This document shows positions 26,215 through 39,003 of a stretch of DNA of 64,000 bases, one piece after another. The stretch spans positions 3,600,460 to 3,664,459 of the forward strand of contig NC_030680.2 in NCBI RefSeq assembly GCF_000004195.4. Direction: 5' to 3'. The DNA is from Xenopus tropicalis. Lineage: Eukaryota > Chordata > Amphibia > Anura > Pipidae. A program made the position numbers and the translations under genes. The notes beneath the pieces were generated by a model that saw only the letters and a list, made by a program, of their open reading frames with translations, was not told the origin of the DNA and did not search any database. Position 1 is the stretch's first letter. Each line of letters begins with the position of its first letter.

Positions 26215-26397
26215 TGACCCCCCAGCATTTATATATATATGGTAACATTAATTCCCCATTTGGGCTGATAATAAGGTACGTCACATAAAGACAGAAGAGC
26301 AATAAACTTTCTGGGTGTCAGATCTCCCTGTGAATCAGTAGATTAATGATGGAAAATATAATTCTAAGCAGCTTACCAATATCCATTCATTCCTCAT

Positions 26398-28612
26398 TAT
26401 GGTATCTCTCTGTACAGGCTATGAGCAAACTTAGGGGGCTGTTCCTGCTGAATTGTGCTTAGTACAGGGGAATCCCTATGTGCCATAGTTTTATGGTATC
26501 TCTCTGTACAGGCTATGAGCAAACTTAGGGGGCTGTTCCTGCTGAATTGTGCTTAGTACAGGGGAATCCCTATGTGCCATAGTTTTATGGTATCTCTCTG
26601 TACAGGCTATGAGCAAACTTAGGGGGCTGTTCCTGCTGAATTGTGCTTAGTACAGGGGAATCCCTATGTGCCATAGTTTTATGGTATCTCTCTGTACAGG
26701 CTATGAGCAAACTTAGGGGGCTGTTCCTGCTGAATTGTGCTTAGTACAGGGGAATCCCTATGTGCCATAGTTTTATGGTATCTCTCTGTACAGGCTATGA
26801 GCAAACTTAGGGGGCTGTTCCTGCTGAATTGTGCTTAGTACAGGGGAATCCCTAGGTGCCATAGTTTTATGGTATCTCTCTGTACAGGCTATGAGCAAAC
26901 TTAGGGGGCTGTTCCTGCTGAATTGTGCTTAGTACAGGGGAATCCCTATGTGCCATAGTTTTATGGTATCTCTCTGTACAGGCTATGAGCAAACTTAGGG
27001 GGCTGTTCCTGCTGAATTTTGCTTAGTACAGGGGAATCCCTATGTGCCATAGTTTTATGGTATCTCTCTGTACAGGCTATGAGCAAACTTAGGGGGCTGT
27101 TCCTGCTGAATTGTGCTTAGTACAGGGAAATCCCTATGTGCCATAGTTTTATGGTATCTCTCTGTACAGGCTATGAGCAAACTTAGGGGGCTGTTCCTGC
27201 TGAATTGTGCTTAGTACAGGGGAATCCCTATGTGCCATAGTTTTATGGTATCTCTCTGTACAGGCTATGAGCAAACTTAGGGGGCTGTTCCTGCTGAATT
27301 GTGCTTAGTACAGGGGAATCCCTATGTACCATAGTTTTATGGTATCTCTCTGTACAGGCTATGAGCAAACTTAGGGGGCTGTTCCTGCTGAATTGTGCTT
27401 AGTACAGGGGAGTCCCTATGTGCCATAGTTTTATGGTATTTCTCTGTACAGGCTATGAGCAAACTTAGGGGGCTCTTCCTGCTGAATTGTGCTTAGTACA
27501 GGGGAATCCCTATGTGCCATAGTTTTATGGTATCTCTCTGTACAGGCTATGAGCAAACTTAGGGGCTGTTCCTGCTGAATTGTGCTTAGTACAGGGGAAT
27601 CCCTATGTGCCATAGTTTTATGGTATCTCTCTGTACAGGCTATGAGCAAACTTAGGGGGCTGTTCCTGCTGAATTGTGCTTAGTACAGGGAATCCCTATG
27701 TGCCATAGTTTTATGGTATCTCTCTGTACAGGCTATGAGCAAACTTAGGGGGCTGTTCCTGCTGAATTGTGCTTAGTACAGGGGAATCCCTATGTGCCAT
27801 AGTTTTATGGTATCTCTCTGTACAGGCTATGAGCAAACTTAGGGGGCTGTTCCTGCTGAATTGTGCTTAGTACAGGGGAATCCCTATGTACCATAGTTTT
27901 ATGGTATCTCTCTGTACAGGCTATGAGCAAACTTAGGGGGCTGTTCCTGCTGAATTGTGCTTAGTACAGGGGAATCCCTATGTGCCATAGTTTTATGGTA
28001 TCTCTCTGTACAGGCTATGAGCAAACTTAGGGGGCTGTTCCTGCTGAATTGTGCTTAGTACAGGGGAATCCCTATGTGCCATAGTTTTATGGTATCTCTC
28101 TGTACAGGCTATGGGCAAACTTAGGGGGCTGTTCCTGCTGAATTGTGCTTAGTACAGGGGAATCCCTATGTGCCATAGTTTTATGGTATCTCTCTGTACA
28201 GGCTATGAGCAAACTTAGGGGGCTGTTCTTGCTGAATTGTGCTTAGTACAGGGAATCCCTATGTGCCATAGTTTTATGGTATCTCTCTGTACAGGCTATG
28301 GGCAAACTTAGGGGGCTGTTCCTGCTGAATTGTGCTTAGTACAGGGGAATCCCTATGTGCCATAGTTTTATGGTATCTCTCTGTACAGGCTATGGGCAAA
28401 CTTAGGGGGCTGTTCCTGCTGAATTGTGCTTAGTACAGGGGAATCCCTATGTGCCATAGTTTTATGGTATCTCTCTGTACAGGCTATGGGCAAACTTAGG
28501 GGGCTGTTCCTGCTGAATTGTGCTTAGTACAGGGGAATCCCTATGTGCCATAGTTTTATGGTATCTCTCTGTACAGGCTATGGGCAAACTTAGGGGGCTG
28601 TTCCTGCTGAGA
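26398..28612 (-). repeat. Array B2: 94-bp minisatellite, inverted
   Basis: About 23.5 copies. The left flank (26370-26397) carries a piece of the family L unit (CAATATCCATTCATTCCTCA). GAGCAAAC units dominate and give way to GGGCAAAC at the right end (from ~28110), a polarity of variants. Confidence 0.98.
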
Positions 28613-29045
28613 TCCCGAGACTCCATATAAACACATCTATCAATGACTCTGTCCCCACTGTGGATCCACCGTTGCTTTTCTGACTCCTGAGCTTCTTCAC
28701 ACAAACTGATGAGAACATTAAAGGGATTGATGAGGGGCCGCGGCCGCACAGTGAACGTCCCATTTATGAGTTGGATGGAAATCTCTGGCTGTGACAGAGC
28801 GAGACAATCAGAGTAAATGGGACCTGTATCTACCGGCGCCGCTCAGTGATACCGGGGAGCGAAATGGATGGGCCCCTAGCTGCACCGGTAACAGAACCAG
28901 TCTCCCTGACCCATATATATAATGTGTGTCGTCTGCATCTCTGGGCAATTACTCATTCTTCTAATTGCCCCTTATTTGTGATTTATAGTTGTGCAGTGTT
29001 AAAGGGGAAGCAAACCCAAACATAAAAGAAGAATATCAGGCCCAG
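28613..29045. other. Unique segment; MITE-like end at its right side
   Basis: The left part is unique and CpG-containing. At ~28998 TTAAAGGGGAAGCAAACCC marks a probable T2-MITE-type terminus leading into array J1. No gene was recognised. Confidence 0.5.
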
Positions 29046-31985
29046 ACTGGCAACTGGGAATTCTGGCAAATGCCAGGGGGGCTGTAAGGTGCCACAGACA
29101 GTCACTATTTATTGGGCTGGGGGGGCTGTTTAAGCCTCTGGGTACTGGGAATGCCAGGGGGGCTGTAAGGTGCCACAGACAGTCACTATTTATTGGGCTG
29201 GGGGGCTGTTTGTGCCTCTGGGTACTGGGAATGCCAGGGGGGCTGTAAGGTGCCACAGACAGTCACTATTTATTGGGCTGGGGGGGGGGCTGTTTGTGCC
29301 TCTGGGTACTGGGAATGCCAGGGGGGCTGTAAGGTGCCACAGACAGTCACTATTTATTGGGCTGGGGGGGCGCTGTTTGTGCCTCTGGGTACTGGGAATG
29401 CCAGGGGGGGCTGTAAGGTGCCACAGTCAGTCACTATTTATTGGGCTGGGGGGGGGCTGTTTGTGCCTCTGGGTACTGGGAATGCCAGGGGGGCTGTAAG
29501 GTGCCACAGACAGTCACTATTTATTGGGCTGGGGGGGCTGTTTGTGCCTCTGGGTACTGGGAATGCCAGGGGGGCTGTAAGGTGCCACAGACAGTCACTA
29601 TTTATTGGGCTGGGGGGGCTGTTTGTGCCTCTGGGTACTGGGAATGCCGGGGGGGCTGTAAGGTGCCACAGACAGTCACTATTTATTGGGCTGGGGGGGG
29701 GCGCTGTTTGTTCCTCTGGGTACTGGGAATGCCAGGGGGGCTGTAAGGTGCCACAGACAGTCACTATTTATTGGGCTGGGGGGGCTGTTTGTGCCTCTGG
29801 GTACTGGGAATGCCAGGGGGGCTGTAAGGTGCCACAGACAGTCACTATTTATTGGGCTGGGGGGGCTGTTTGTGCCTCTGGGTACTGGGAATGCCAGGGG
29901 GGCTGTAAGGTGCCACAGACAGTCACTATTTATTGGGCTGGGGGGGCTGTTTGTGCCTCAGGGTACTGGGAATGCCAGGGGGGCTGTAAGGTGCCACAGA
30001 CAGTCACTATTTATTGGGCTGGGGGGGCTGTTTGTGCCTCTGTGTACTGGGAATGCCAGGGGGGCTGTAAGGTGCCACAGACAGTCACTATTTATTGGGC
30101 TGGGGGGGCTGTTTGTGCCTCTGGGTACTGGGAATGCCAGGGGGGCTGTAAGGTGCCACAGACAGTCACTATTTATTGGGCTGGGGGGCTGTTTGTGCCT
30201 CTGGGTACTGGAATGCCGGGGGGGCTGTAAGGTGCCACAGACAGTCACTATTTATTGGGCTGGGGGGGGGCGCTGTTTGTGCCTCTGGGTACTGGGAATG
30301 CCAGGGGGGCTGTAAGGTGCCACAGACAGTCACTATTTATTGGGCTGGGGGGGCTGTTTGTGCCTCTGGGTACTGGGAATGCCAGGGGGGCTGTAAGGTG
30401 CCACAGACAGTCACTATTTATTGGGCTGGGGGGGGGGGGGCTGTTTGTGCCTCTGGGTACTGGGAATGCCAGGGGGGCTGTAAGGTGCCACAGACAGTCA
30501 CTATTTATTGGGCTGGGGGGGCTGTTTGTGCCTCTGGGTACTGGGAATGCCGGGGGGGCTGTAAGGTACCACAGACAGTCACTATTTATTGGGCTGGGGG
30601 GGCTGTTTGTTCCTCTGGGTACTGGGAATGCCGGGGGGGCTGTAAGGTGCCACAGACAGTCACTATTTATTGGGCTGGGGGGGGGCTGTTTGTGCCTCTG
30701 GGTACTGGGAATGCCAGGGGGGCTGTAAGGTGCCACAGACAGTCACTATTTATTGGGCTGGGGGGGCTGTTTGTGCCTCTGGGTACTGGGAATGCCAGGG
30801 GGGCTGTAAGGTGCCACAGACAGTCACTATTTATTGGGGCTGGGGGGGCTGTTTGTGCCTCTGGGTACTGGGAATGCCAGGGGGGCTGTAAGGTGCCACA
30901 GACAGTCACTATTTATTGGGCTGGGGGGGGGGCTGTTTGTGCCTCTGGGTACTGGGAATGCCGGGGGGGCTGTAAGGTGCCACAGACAGTCACTATTTAT
31001 TGGGCTGGGGGGGCTGTTTGTGCCTCTGGGTACTGGGAATGCCAGGGGGGCTGTAAGGTGCCACAGACAGTCACTATTTATTGGGCTGGGGGGCTGTTTG
31101 TGCCTCTGGGTACTGGGAATGCCAGGGGGGCTGTAAGGTGCCACAGACAGTCACTATTTATTGGGCTGGGGGGGGCTGTTTGTGCCTCTGGGTACTGGGA
31201 ATGCCGGGGGGGCTGTAAGGTGCCACAGACAGTCACTATTTATTGGGCTGGGGGGGCTGTTTGTGCCTCTGGGTACTGGGAATGCCAGGGGGGCTGTAAG
31301 GTGCCACAGACAGTCACTATTTATTGGGCTGGGGGGGGGGCTGTTTGTGCCTCTGGGTACTGGGAATGCCGGGGGGGCTGTAAGGTGCCACAGACACTCA
31401 CTATTTATTGGGCTGGGGGGGCTGTTTGTGCCTCTGGGTACTGGGAATGCCAGGGGGGCTGTAAGGTGCCACAGACAGTCACTATTTATTGGGCTGGGGG
31501 GGCTGTTTGTGCCTCTGGGTACTGGGAATGCCAGGGGGGCTGTAAGGTGCCACAGACAGTCACTATTTATTGGGCTGGGGGGGCTGTTTGTGCCTCTGGG
31601 TACTGGGAATGCCAGGGGGGCTGTAAGGTGCCACAGACAGTCACTATTTATTGGGCTGGGGGGGGCTGTTTGTGCCTCTGGGTACTGGGAATTGCCAGGG
31701 GGGCTGTAAGGTGCCACAGTCAGTCACTATTTATTGGGCTGGGGGGGCTGTTTGTGCCTCTGGGTACTGGGAATGCCAGGGGGGGGGGGCTGTAAGGTGC
31801 CACAGACAGTCACTATTTATTGGGCTGGGGGGGCTGTTTGTGCCTCTGGGTACTGGGAATGCCAGGGGGGCTGTAAGGTGCCACAGACAGTCACTATTTA
31901 TTGGGCTGGGGGGGCTGTTTGTGCCTCTGGGTACTGGGAATGCCAGGGGGGCTGTAAGGTGCCACAGTCACTATTTATTGGGGTG
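29046..31985 (+). repeat. Array J1: ~82-bp G-rich minisatellite
   Basis: About 36 copies of a unit with CTGTAAGGTGCCACAGACAG, GTCACTATTTATTGGGCTGG and TGCCTCTGGGTACTGGGAAT. Length varies (80-88 bp) through two G runs of 6-13. Multiple frames up to 539 codons in both strands are repeat artefacts. The second array is at 43839-45882. Confidence 0.98.
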
Positions 31986-32689
31986 AGGGTTACTAGACAC
32001 CATGCCAGACCTTGACCCACTGATGATATTACCAATTGGGACTTTGCTACCAAAGCCAATGAGATGACAGCCAATGAGAGCCAATGAGATAATTGCCCTT
32101 GGGGGTCAAAAAAAATAACCTATTGACTTATGTTTCATGGATTTTTTAGCAGTTTTTCCAATTTTTTGGTGAAGCAAAATGGGGCAGATTCGCTTATTAC
32201 CCCTTATATATGTCTTTGGCCAGTTGGCTACCCAACTGCTTTGCTCTAATAGCCCATATAGTGGCAGCTTAAGGGCCTCATTGGCACCCAGATCCTTCAG
32301 CCTCATCGCCCCCCAAGCAGGTCCCCTTGAAATAACCTTGGTGCCTATGGAATGCCCCCCCCCCCGGGCGTTTGGGCCCAAACCCTGCAGTTAAGGAGAT
32401 TACGAGTTGTTTTGTTGATGCGCCAAGTCTTGGATGAAGGGTTTTGGCATCTTCTAAAGAACATTCGTCCTCTGAAATCCTCTCCCAGCCAATAGGACGA
32501 GGCTCCGAGCGTCGCACAAACGCGGGCGGCCAATTAGCTCCGTTTGATTCAAAGGTTCCACGGATGGAAATTTGTTTTCAGAAGATTCGGAGCCATTGTC
32601 TCCACTGCAACAAAGGCAAAATCCCTCAACTGGCGCGGCGGCACTTGGTGCGTTTGTGCCTCGCTGTCACTAGGAAAAAGTTTCAGTTC
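31986..32689. other. Unique segment
   Basis: No gene was recognised. CpG-containing at 32490-32650, with CCAATAGGACGAGGC near 32489. Small overlapping frames show no domain. Confidence 0.5.
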
Positions 32690-32975
32690 AGCAGCTCTTT
32701 GGTTGCTAGGGTCCAAGTTACCTCAGCAACCAGGGAGTGGTTTGGATGAGAGACGGGTATATGAATAGAGGAGGGGCTGAATAGAAAAGAAAGTTACAAA
32801 AAGTAACAATAACAATAAAACTGGAGCCTCACAGAGCAATAGGGTTTGGCTGCCGGGGTCAGTGACCCCCATTTGACAGCTGCGAGAAGATGCCAAATAA
32901 TAAAAGAACTATAAGAAATAAATAATGAAGACCAATTGAAAAGTTGTTTAGAATTAGCCATTCTATAACATATAT
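32690..32975. mobile_element. MITE-like dispersed element
   Basis: Shares GTTGCTAGGGTCCAAGTTACC, AACTGGAGCCTCACAGAGC and GAAGACCAATTGAAAAGTTG with the copies at 2395, 48679, 51265 and 59240. Array K1 begins immediately after it. Confidence 0.8.
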
Positions 32976-34134
32976 TCCCTTCCTACTGTATTTCTCTTCC
33001 TCTACTCACCCCCATTTGTCTCTCTACTCCCCGAACCCCCTTTCCCTTCCCCTCTCTCCTTCTGTCTCTCATCCCCTCTCCTTTCCTTTTCTATCCCCCC
33101 CCCAACTGTTTGGCCTTACTCCCCCCCATCCTCCCTCTTCTCTCCCCTCTTCTATATTTCCCCTCTCCCCCCATTTGTCTCTCTACTCCCCGAACCCCCT
33201 TTCCCTTCCCCTCTCTCCTTCTGTCTCTCATCCCCTCTCCTTTCCTTTTCTATTCCCCCCCCCCCCAACTGTTTGGCCTTACTCCCCCCCATCCTCCCTC
33301 TTCTCCCCTTCTATATTTCCCCTCTCCCCCCATTTGTCTCTCTACTCCCCGAACCCCCTTTCCCTTCCCCTCTCTCCTTCTGTCTCTCATCCCCTCTCCT
33401 TTCCTTTTCTATTCCCCCCCCCAACTGTTTGGCCTTACTCCCCCCCATCCTCCCTCTTCTCCCCCCTTCTATATTTCCCCTCTCCCCCCATTTGTCTCTC
33501 TACTCCCCGAACCCCCTTTCCCTTCCCCTCTCTCCTTCTGTCTCTCATCCCCTCTCCTTTCCTTTTCTATTCCCCCCCCCCCCCAACTGTTTGGCCTTAC
33601 TCCCCCCCCCATCCTCCCTCTTCTCTCCCCTCTTCTATATTTCCCCTCTCCCCCCATTTGTCTCTACTCCCCGAACCCCCTTTCCCTTTCCCTCTCTCCT
33701 TCTGTCTCTCATCCCCTCTCCTTTCCTTTTCTATTCCCCCCCCAACTGTTTGGCCTTACTCCCCCCCATCCTCCCCCTTCTCCCCCCTTCTATATTTCCC
33801 CTCTCCCCCCATTTGTCTCTCTACTCCCCGAACCCCCTTTCCCTTCCCCTCTCTCCTTCTGTCTCTCATCCCCTCTCCTTTCCTTTTCTATTCCCCCCCC
33901 CCAACTGTTTGGCCTTACCCCCCCCCATCCCCCCTCTTCTCCCCCCTTCTATATTTCCCCTCTCCCCCCATTTGTCTCTCTACTCCCCGAACCCCCTTTC
34001 CCTTCCCCTCTCTCCTTCTGTCTCTCATCCCCTCTCCTTTCCTTTTCTATTCCCCCCCCCAACTGTTAGGCCTTACTCCCCCCCATCCTCCCCCTTCTCC
34101 CCCCTTCTATATTTCCCCTCTCCCCCCATTGGAC
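32976..34134 (+). repeat. Array K1: ~160-bp polypyrimidine minisatellite
   Basis: About 7 copies of an almost purine-free unit with CTACTCCCCGAACCCCC, CTGTCTCTCATCCCC and AACTGTTTGGCCTTACTCCC. Length differences fall in C runs. Long proline/serine-rich frames are artefacts. Other copies lie at 43530, 54095 and 60095. Confidence 0.98.
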
Positions 34135-34830
34135 TTGTCCAATGACAGTTCAGTGAAGTCCTGAATTTGGTCCCAATCAGAAACCCAATTAAGGGGGTCT
34201 CAGACCCGATTCTCACCCCCCCCTCTAACATGGCTATTTGCAGAGCTCTGTTGGAGGTTGCTGGTGTTACTGCCCCCTGCTGGACTTGGTCCCAGTACCT
34301 GTTGTGCTAAAGAGGCAGAAATGAAAAGTCTGTGTATTGAGGTTTTTTTCATTAGGGAAAAGGTTTACTTCCCCTTTAAACAATAACAAAGACATTGGGG
34401 AAAATAAAAACGAGAATCTTCTCTCCAAAGAGATTGATCGGCGCAGGTCGTACAAACGCTTTTACCCTCGCAGCCCCCATCACTCTCAGCGCCCGCGGAA
34501 TGGGGGGGGGGAATATACCATTTTTAGGAGGTGGGAGGTCGGTCGCTCTCATTCTGTTCTGCCGCTCGGTACAAAAACAATTTATTGATCAGAAACAGAA
34601 ACACAACAGAGAAGCTCAGCGAATCCGCCGTCTCCATTTACTCCCAGCACTTAGTCCCATACAGATAGATATTTCTATAGATTGTTCCGCAGGTCAGTGT
34701 AGGAGTCATTATCTGATGGAACATCCTTAGATCTTCTGCCTCAATTGGTCTCCCTCTGTGGAACTGGGGTCTTAAACAAAGGGCAAATATTCCTTTTTTT
34801 ATTAAAAAAAAACCAAACAGTTTTTGTTAA
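34135..34830. promoter_or_regulatory. Unique segment with a MITE-like end and a candidate conserved island
   Basis: GGTTTACTTCCCCTTTAAAC near 34362 is the reverse complement of MITE-type termini. 34400-34720 is unique and CpG-containing with ATTGATC cores. No gene was recognised. Confidence 0.3.
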
Positions 34831-37040
34831 CCTTTTTTGTTTCTGTAACTCAAGCAGTGGGTGGGACTAGAACACTCTGATGGAAGCTTTAGGGGGAGGG
34901 GCAGGGAGTCTGTGACTCAAGCAGTGGGTGGGACTAGAACTCTCTGATGGAAGCTTTAGGGGGAGGGGCAGGGAGTCTGTAACTCAAGCAGTGGGTGGGA
35001 CTAGAACACTCTGATGGAAGCTTTAGGGGGAGGGACAGGGAGTCTGTGACTCAAGCAGTGGGTGGGACTAGAACTCTCTGATGGAAGCTTTAGGGGGAGG
35101 GGCAGGGAGTCTGTAACTCAAGCATTGGGTGGGACTAGAACACTCTGATGGCAGCTTACAGGGGGAGGGGCAGGGAGTCTGTAACTCAAGCAGTGGGTGG
35201 GACTAGAACACTCTGATGGCAGCTTACAGGGGGAGGGGCAAGGAGTCTGTGGCTCAAGCAGTGGGTGGGACTAGAACACTCTGATGGAAGCTTTAGGGGG
35301 AGGGACAGGGAGTCTGTAACTCAAGCAGTGGGTGGGACTAGAACACTCTGATGGAAGCTTTATGGGGAGGGGCAGGGAGTCTGTAACTCAAGCAGTGGGT
35401 GGGACTAGAACACTCTGATGGAAGCTTACAGGGGGAGGGGCAGAGAGTCTGTAGCTCAAGCAGTGGGTGGGACTTGAACACTCTGATGGAAGCTTACAGG
35501 GGGAGGGGCAGGGAGTCTGTGACTCAAGCAGTGGGTGGGACTAGAACGCTCTGATGGATGCTTACAGGGGGAGGGGCAGGGAGTCTGTAACTCAAGCAGT
35601 GGGTGGGGCTAGAACACTCTGATGGAAGCTTACAGGGGGAGGGGCAGGGAGTCTGTAACTCAAGCAGTGGGTGGGGCTAGAAAGCTCTTATGGAAGCTTA
35701 CAGGGGGAGGGGCAGGGAGTCTGTAACTCAAGCAGTGGGTGGGGCTAGAACACTCTGATGGAAGCTTACAGGGGGAGGGGCAGGGAGTCTGTAGCTCAAG
35801 CAGTGGGTGGGGCTAGAACACTCTGATGGAAGCTTACAGGGGGAGGGGCAGGGAGTCTGTAACTCAAGCAGTGGGTGGGGCTATAACACTCTGATGGAAG
35901 CTTACAGGGGGAGGGGCAGGGAGTCTGTAGCTCAAGCAGTGGGTGGGGCTAGAACACTCTGATGGAAGCTTACAGGGGGAGGGGCAGGGAGTCTGTAACT
36001 CAAGCAGTGGGTGGGGCTAGAACACTCTGAGAGAAGCTTACAGGGGGAGGGGCAGGGAGTCTGTAACTCAAGCAGTGGGTGGGGCTAGAACACTCTGATG
36101 GAAGCTTACAGGGGAGGGGCAGGGAGTCTGTAACTCAAGCAGTGGGTGGGACTAGAACACTCTGATGGCAGTTTACAGGGGGAGGGGCAGGGAGTCTGTG
36201 ACTCAAGCAGTGGGTGGGACTAGAACACTCTGATTGCAGCTTACAGGGGGAGGGGCAGGGAGTCTGTAACTCAAGCAGTGGGTGGGACTAGAACACTCTG
36301 ATGGCAGCTTACAGGGGGAGGGGCAGGGAGTCTGTAACTCAAGCAGTGGGTGGGACTAGAACACTCTGATTGCAGCTTACAGGGGGAGGGGCAGGGAGTC
36401 TGTAACTCAAGCAGTGGGTGGGACTAGAACACTCTGATTGCAGCTTACAGGGGGAGGGGCAGGGAGTCTGTAACTCAAGCAGTGGGTGGGACTAGAACAC
36501 TCTGATGGAAGCTTACAGGGGGAGGGGCAGGGAGTCTGTAACTCAAGCAGTGGGTGGGACTAGAACACTCTGATTACAGCTTACAGGGGGAGGGGCAGGG
36601 AGTCTGTAACTCAAGCAGTGGGTGGGACTAGAACACTCTGATGGAAGCTTACAGGGGGAGGGGCAGGGAGTCTGTAACTCAAGCAGTGGGTGGGACTAGA
36701 ATGCTCTGATGGAAGCTTACAGGGGGAGGGGCAGGGAGTCTGTAACTCAAGCAGTGGGTGGAGCTAGAACACTCTGATGGCAGCTTACAGGGGGAGGGGC
36801 AGGGAGTCTGTGGCTCAAGCAGTGGGTGGGACTAGAACACTCTGATGGCAGCTTACAGGGGAGGGGCAGGGAGTCTGTAACTCAAGCAGTGGGTGGGACT
36901 AGAACACTCTGATGGAAGCTTACAGGGGGAAGGACAGGGAGTCTGTAACTCAAGCAGTGGGTGGGACTAGAACACTCTGATGGAAGCTTACAGGGGGAGG
37001 GGCAGGGAGTCTGTAACTCAAGCAGTGGGTGGGACTAGCA
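34831..37040 (-). repeat. Array D2: 68-bp minisatellite, inverted
   Basis: About 32 copies of family D on the opposite strand to D1. Left units have GCTTTAGGGGGAGG, later units GCTTACAGGGGGAGG. A central block (35600-36110) has GGGGCTAGAAC where the flanks have GGGACTAGAAC, so subfamilies are clustered. Confidence 0.98.
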
Positions 37041-37570
37041 TGGCAGCTTATAACGGGGGGGCGGGGTCTGGGCAAGTTAGTACTTGAGACCCAAGGTGGT
37101 TCTGATACTGGTACAGGTTCTGCTCAGGGAGGGAAAGGGATCAGACCGTCGGCTCGTTGGAAGTCTGTGACTGACGCAGCTTTCAATCAAGATACTAAAA
37201 TCGACAGAAACAATTACTTTCTCCAAGGGTGAAGGGGGGGGGGAGACATCTGGCCAATCAGATTCCTTGTGTACGTCGGATTTTATTATAAGGGCCATCA
37301 ATAGCAGCTGGTATAGCTGGGGGGGTTCGTTAATTAGCAAAAGGCCCAAGAGCCCCCCTATATGTGACCTTCAGGCACGTGGGGAAATGTGTCGGCTCAG
37401 CAGCCAATGGGTTGTTCCAAGGGCATCACATTAGTGGGAGGAGAAAGCAAAGGCTCATGGGAAATGTACTGAGTCTATAGACATTTATTGGCTACTGGCT
37501 ATAGGATAAAGCATCGGAGGTAAAGGGGAAGCGCAACCAAACACTGATTCTTGGGAAATAAAATCTAATT
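37041..37570. other. Unique segment; MITE-like end at right
   Basis: No gene was recognised. GGTAAAGGGGAAGCGCAACC at ~37520 resembles a MITE terminus, and the first partial unit of array L1 lies directly inside it. Confidence 0.5.
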
Positions 37571-39003
37571 TTAAGCAGCTTCCCAATAACCATTCACTGT
37601 GTCTGTCCCTTTCCCTTCCCTGCACTGCTGGTTCTGACTCCTGATACAACTCCCCAATATCCATTCATTCCTCATTCTCACTGGGTTTATAGTTATGTGT
37701 AACTGTCACTGTGTCTGTCCCTTTCCCTTCCCTGCACTGCTGGTTCTGACTCCTGATACAACTCCCCGATACCCATTCATCCCTCATTCTCACTGGGTTT
37801 ATAGTTATGTGTAACTGTCACTGTGTCTGTCCCTTTCCCTTCCCTGCACTGCTGGTTCTGACTCCTGATACAACTCCCCAATATCCATTCATCCCTCATT
37901 CTCACTGGGTTTATAGTTATGTGTAACTGTCACTGTGTCTGTCCCTTTCCCTTCCCTGCACTGCTGGTTCTGACTCCTGATACAACTCCCCAATATCCAT
38001 TCATCCCTCATTCTCACTGGGTTTATAGTTATGTGTAACTGTCACTGTGTCTGTCCCTTTCCCTTCCCTGCACTGCTGGTTCTGACTCCTGATACAACTC
38101 CCCAATATCCATTCATCCCTCATTCTCACTGGGTTTATAGTTATGTGTAACTGTCACTGTGTCTGTCCCTTTCCCTTCCCTGCACTGCTGGTTCTGACTC
38201 CTGATACAACTCCCCAATACCCATTCATCCCTCATTCTCACTGGGTTTATAGTTATGTGTAACTGTCACTGTGTCTGTCCCTTTCCCTTCCCTGCACTGC
38301 TGGTTCTGACTCCTGATACAACTCCCCAATATCCATTCATTCCTCATTCTCACTGGGTTTATAGTTATGTGTAACTGTCACTGTGTCTGTCCCTTTCCCT
38401 TCCCTGCACTGCTGGTTCTGACTCCTGATACAACTCCCCAATATCCATTCATTCCTCATTCTCACTGGGTTTATAGTTATGTGTAACTGTCACTGTGTCT
38501 GTCCCTTTCCCTTCTCTGCACTGCTGGTTCTGACTCCTGATACAACTCCCCAATATCCATTCATTCCTCATTCTCACTGGGTTTATAGTTATGTGTAACT
38601 GTCACTGTGTCTGTCCCTTTCCCTTCTCTGCACTGCTGGTTCTGACTCCTGATACAACTCCCCAATATCCATTCATTCCTCATTCTCACTGGGTTTATAG
38701 TTATGTGTAACTGTCACTGTGTCTGTCCCTTTCCCTTCCCTGCACTGCTGGTTCTGACTCCTGATACAACTCCCCAATATCCATTCATTCCTCATTCTCA
38801 CTGGGTTTATAGTTATGTGTAACTGTCACTGTCCCTTTCCCTTCCCTGCACTGCTGGTTCTGACTCCTGATACAACTCCCCAATATCCATTCATTCCTCA
38901 TTCTCACTGGGTTTATAGTTATGTGTAACTGTCACTGTGTCTGTCCCTTTCCCTTCCCTGCACTGCTGGTTCTGACTCCTGATACAACTCCCCAATATCC
39001 ATT
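37571..39003 (+). repeat. Array L1: 112-bp minisatellite
   Basis: About 12.8 copies of a unit with GCACTGCTGGTTCTGACTCC, CAACTCCCCAATATCCATTC and GGGTTTATAGTTATGTGTAA. TGCACTGC at 37621 and 37733 gives period 112. One unit near 38820-38840 lacks the GTGTCT segment. It is inverted relative to most of L2 in LMO1 intron 3. Confidence 0.98.

Noticed and set aside
1..28612. CRISPR-like repeat arrays
   Set aside because: Units are contiguous with no unique spacers, unit lengths are unsuitable, no cas genes occur, and the context is a spliced vertebrate gene.
29193..31986. Frames of up to 539 codons with GAVCASGYWECQGGC repeats, and their antisense frames
   Set aside because: Products of the ~82-bp array. 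Phase jumps follow G-run length changes, and both strands are open in the same places.
32944..34164. Proline-rich plus-strand frame of 406 codons (and similar frames at 54026-55485 and 59976-61354)
   Set aside because: Polypyrimidine repeat lacking stops in several phases. No conserved domain, and equivalent frames appear in whichever strand is pyrimidine-rich.
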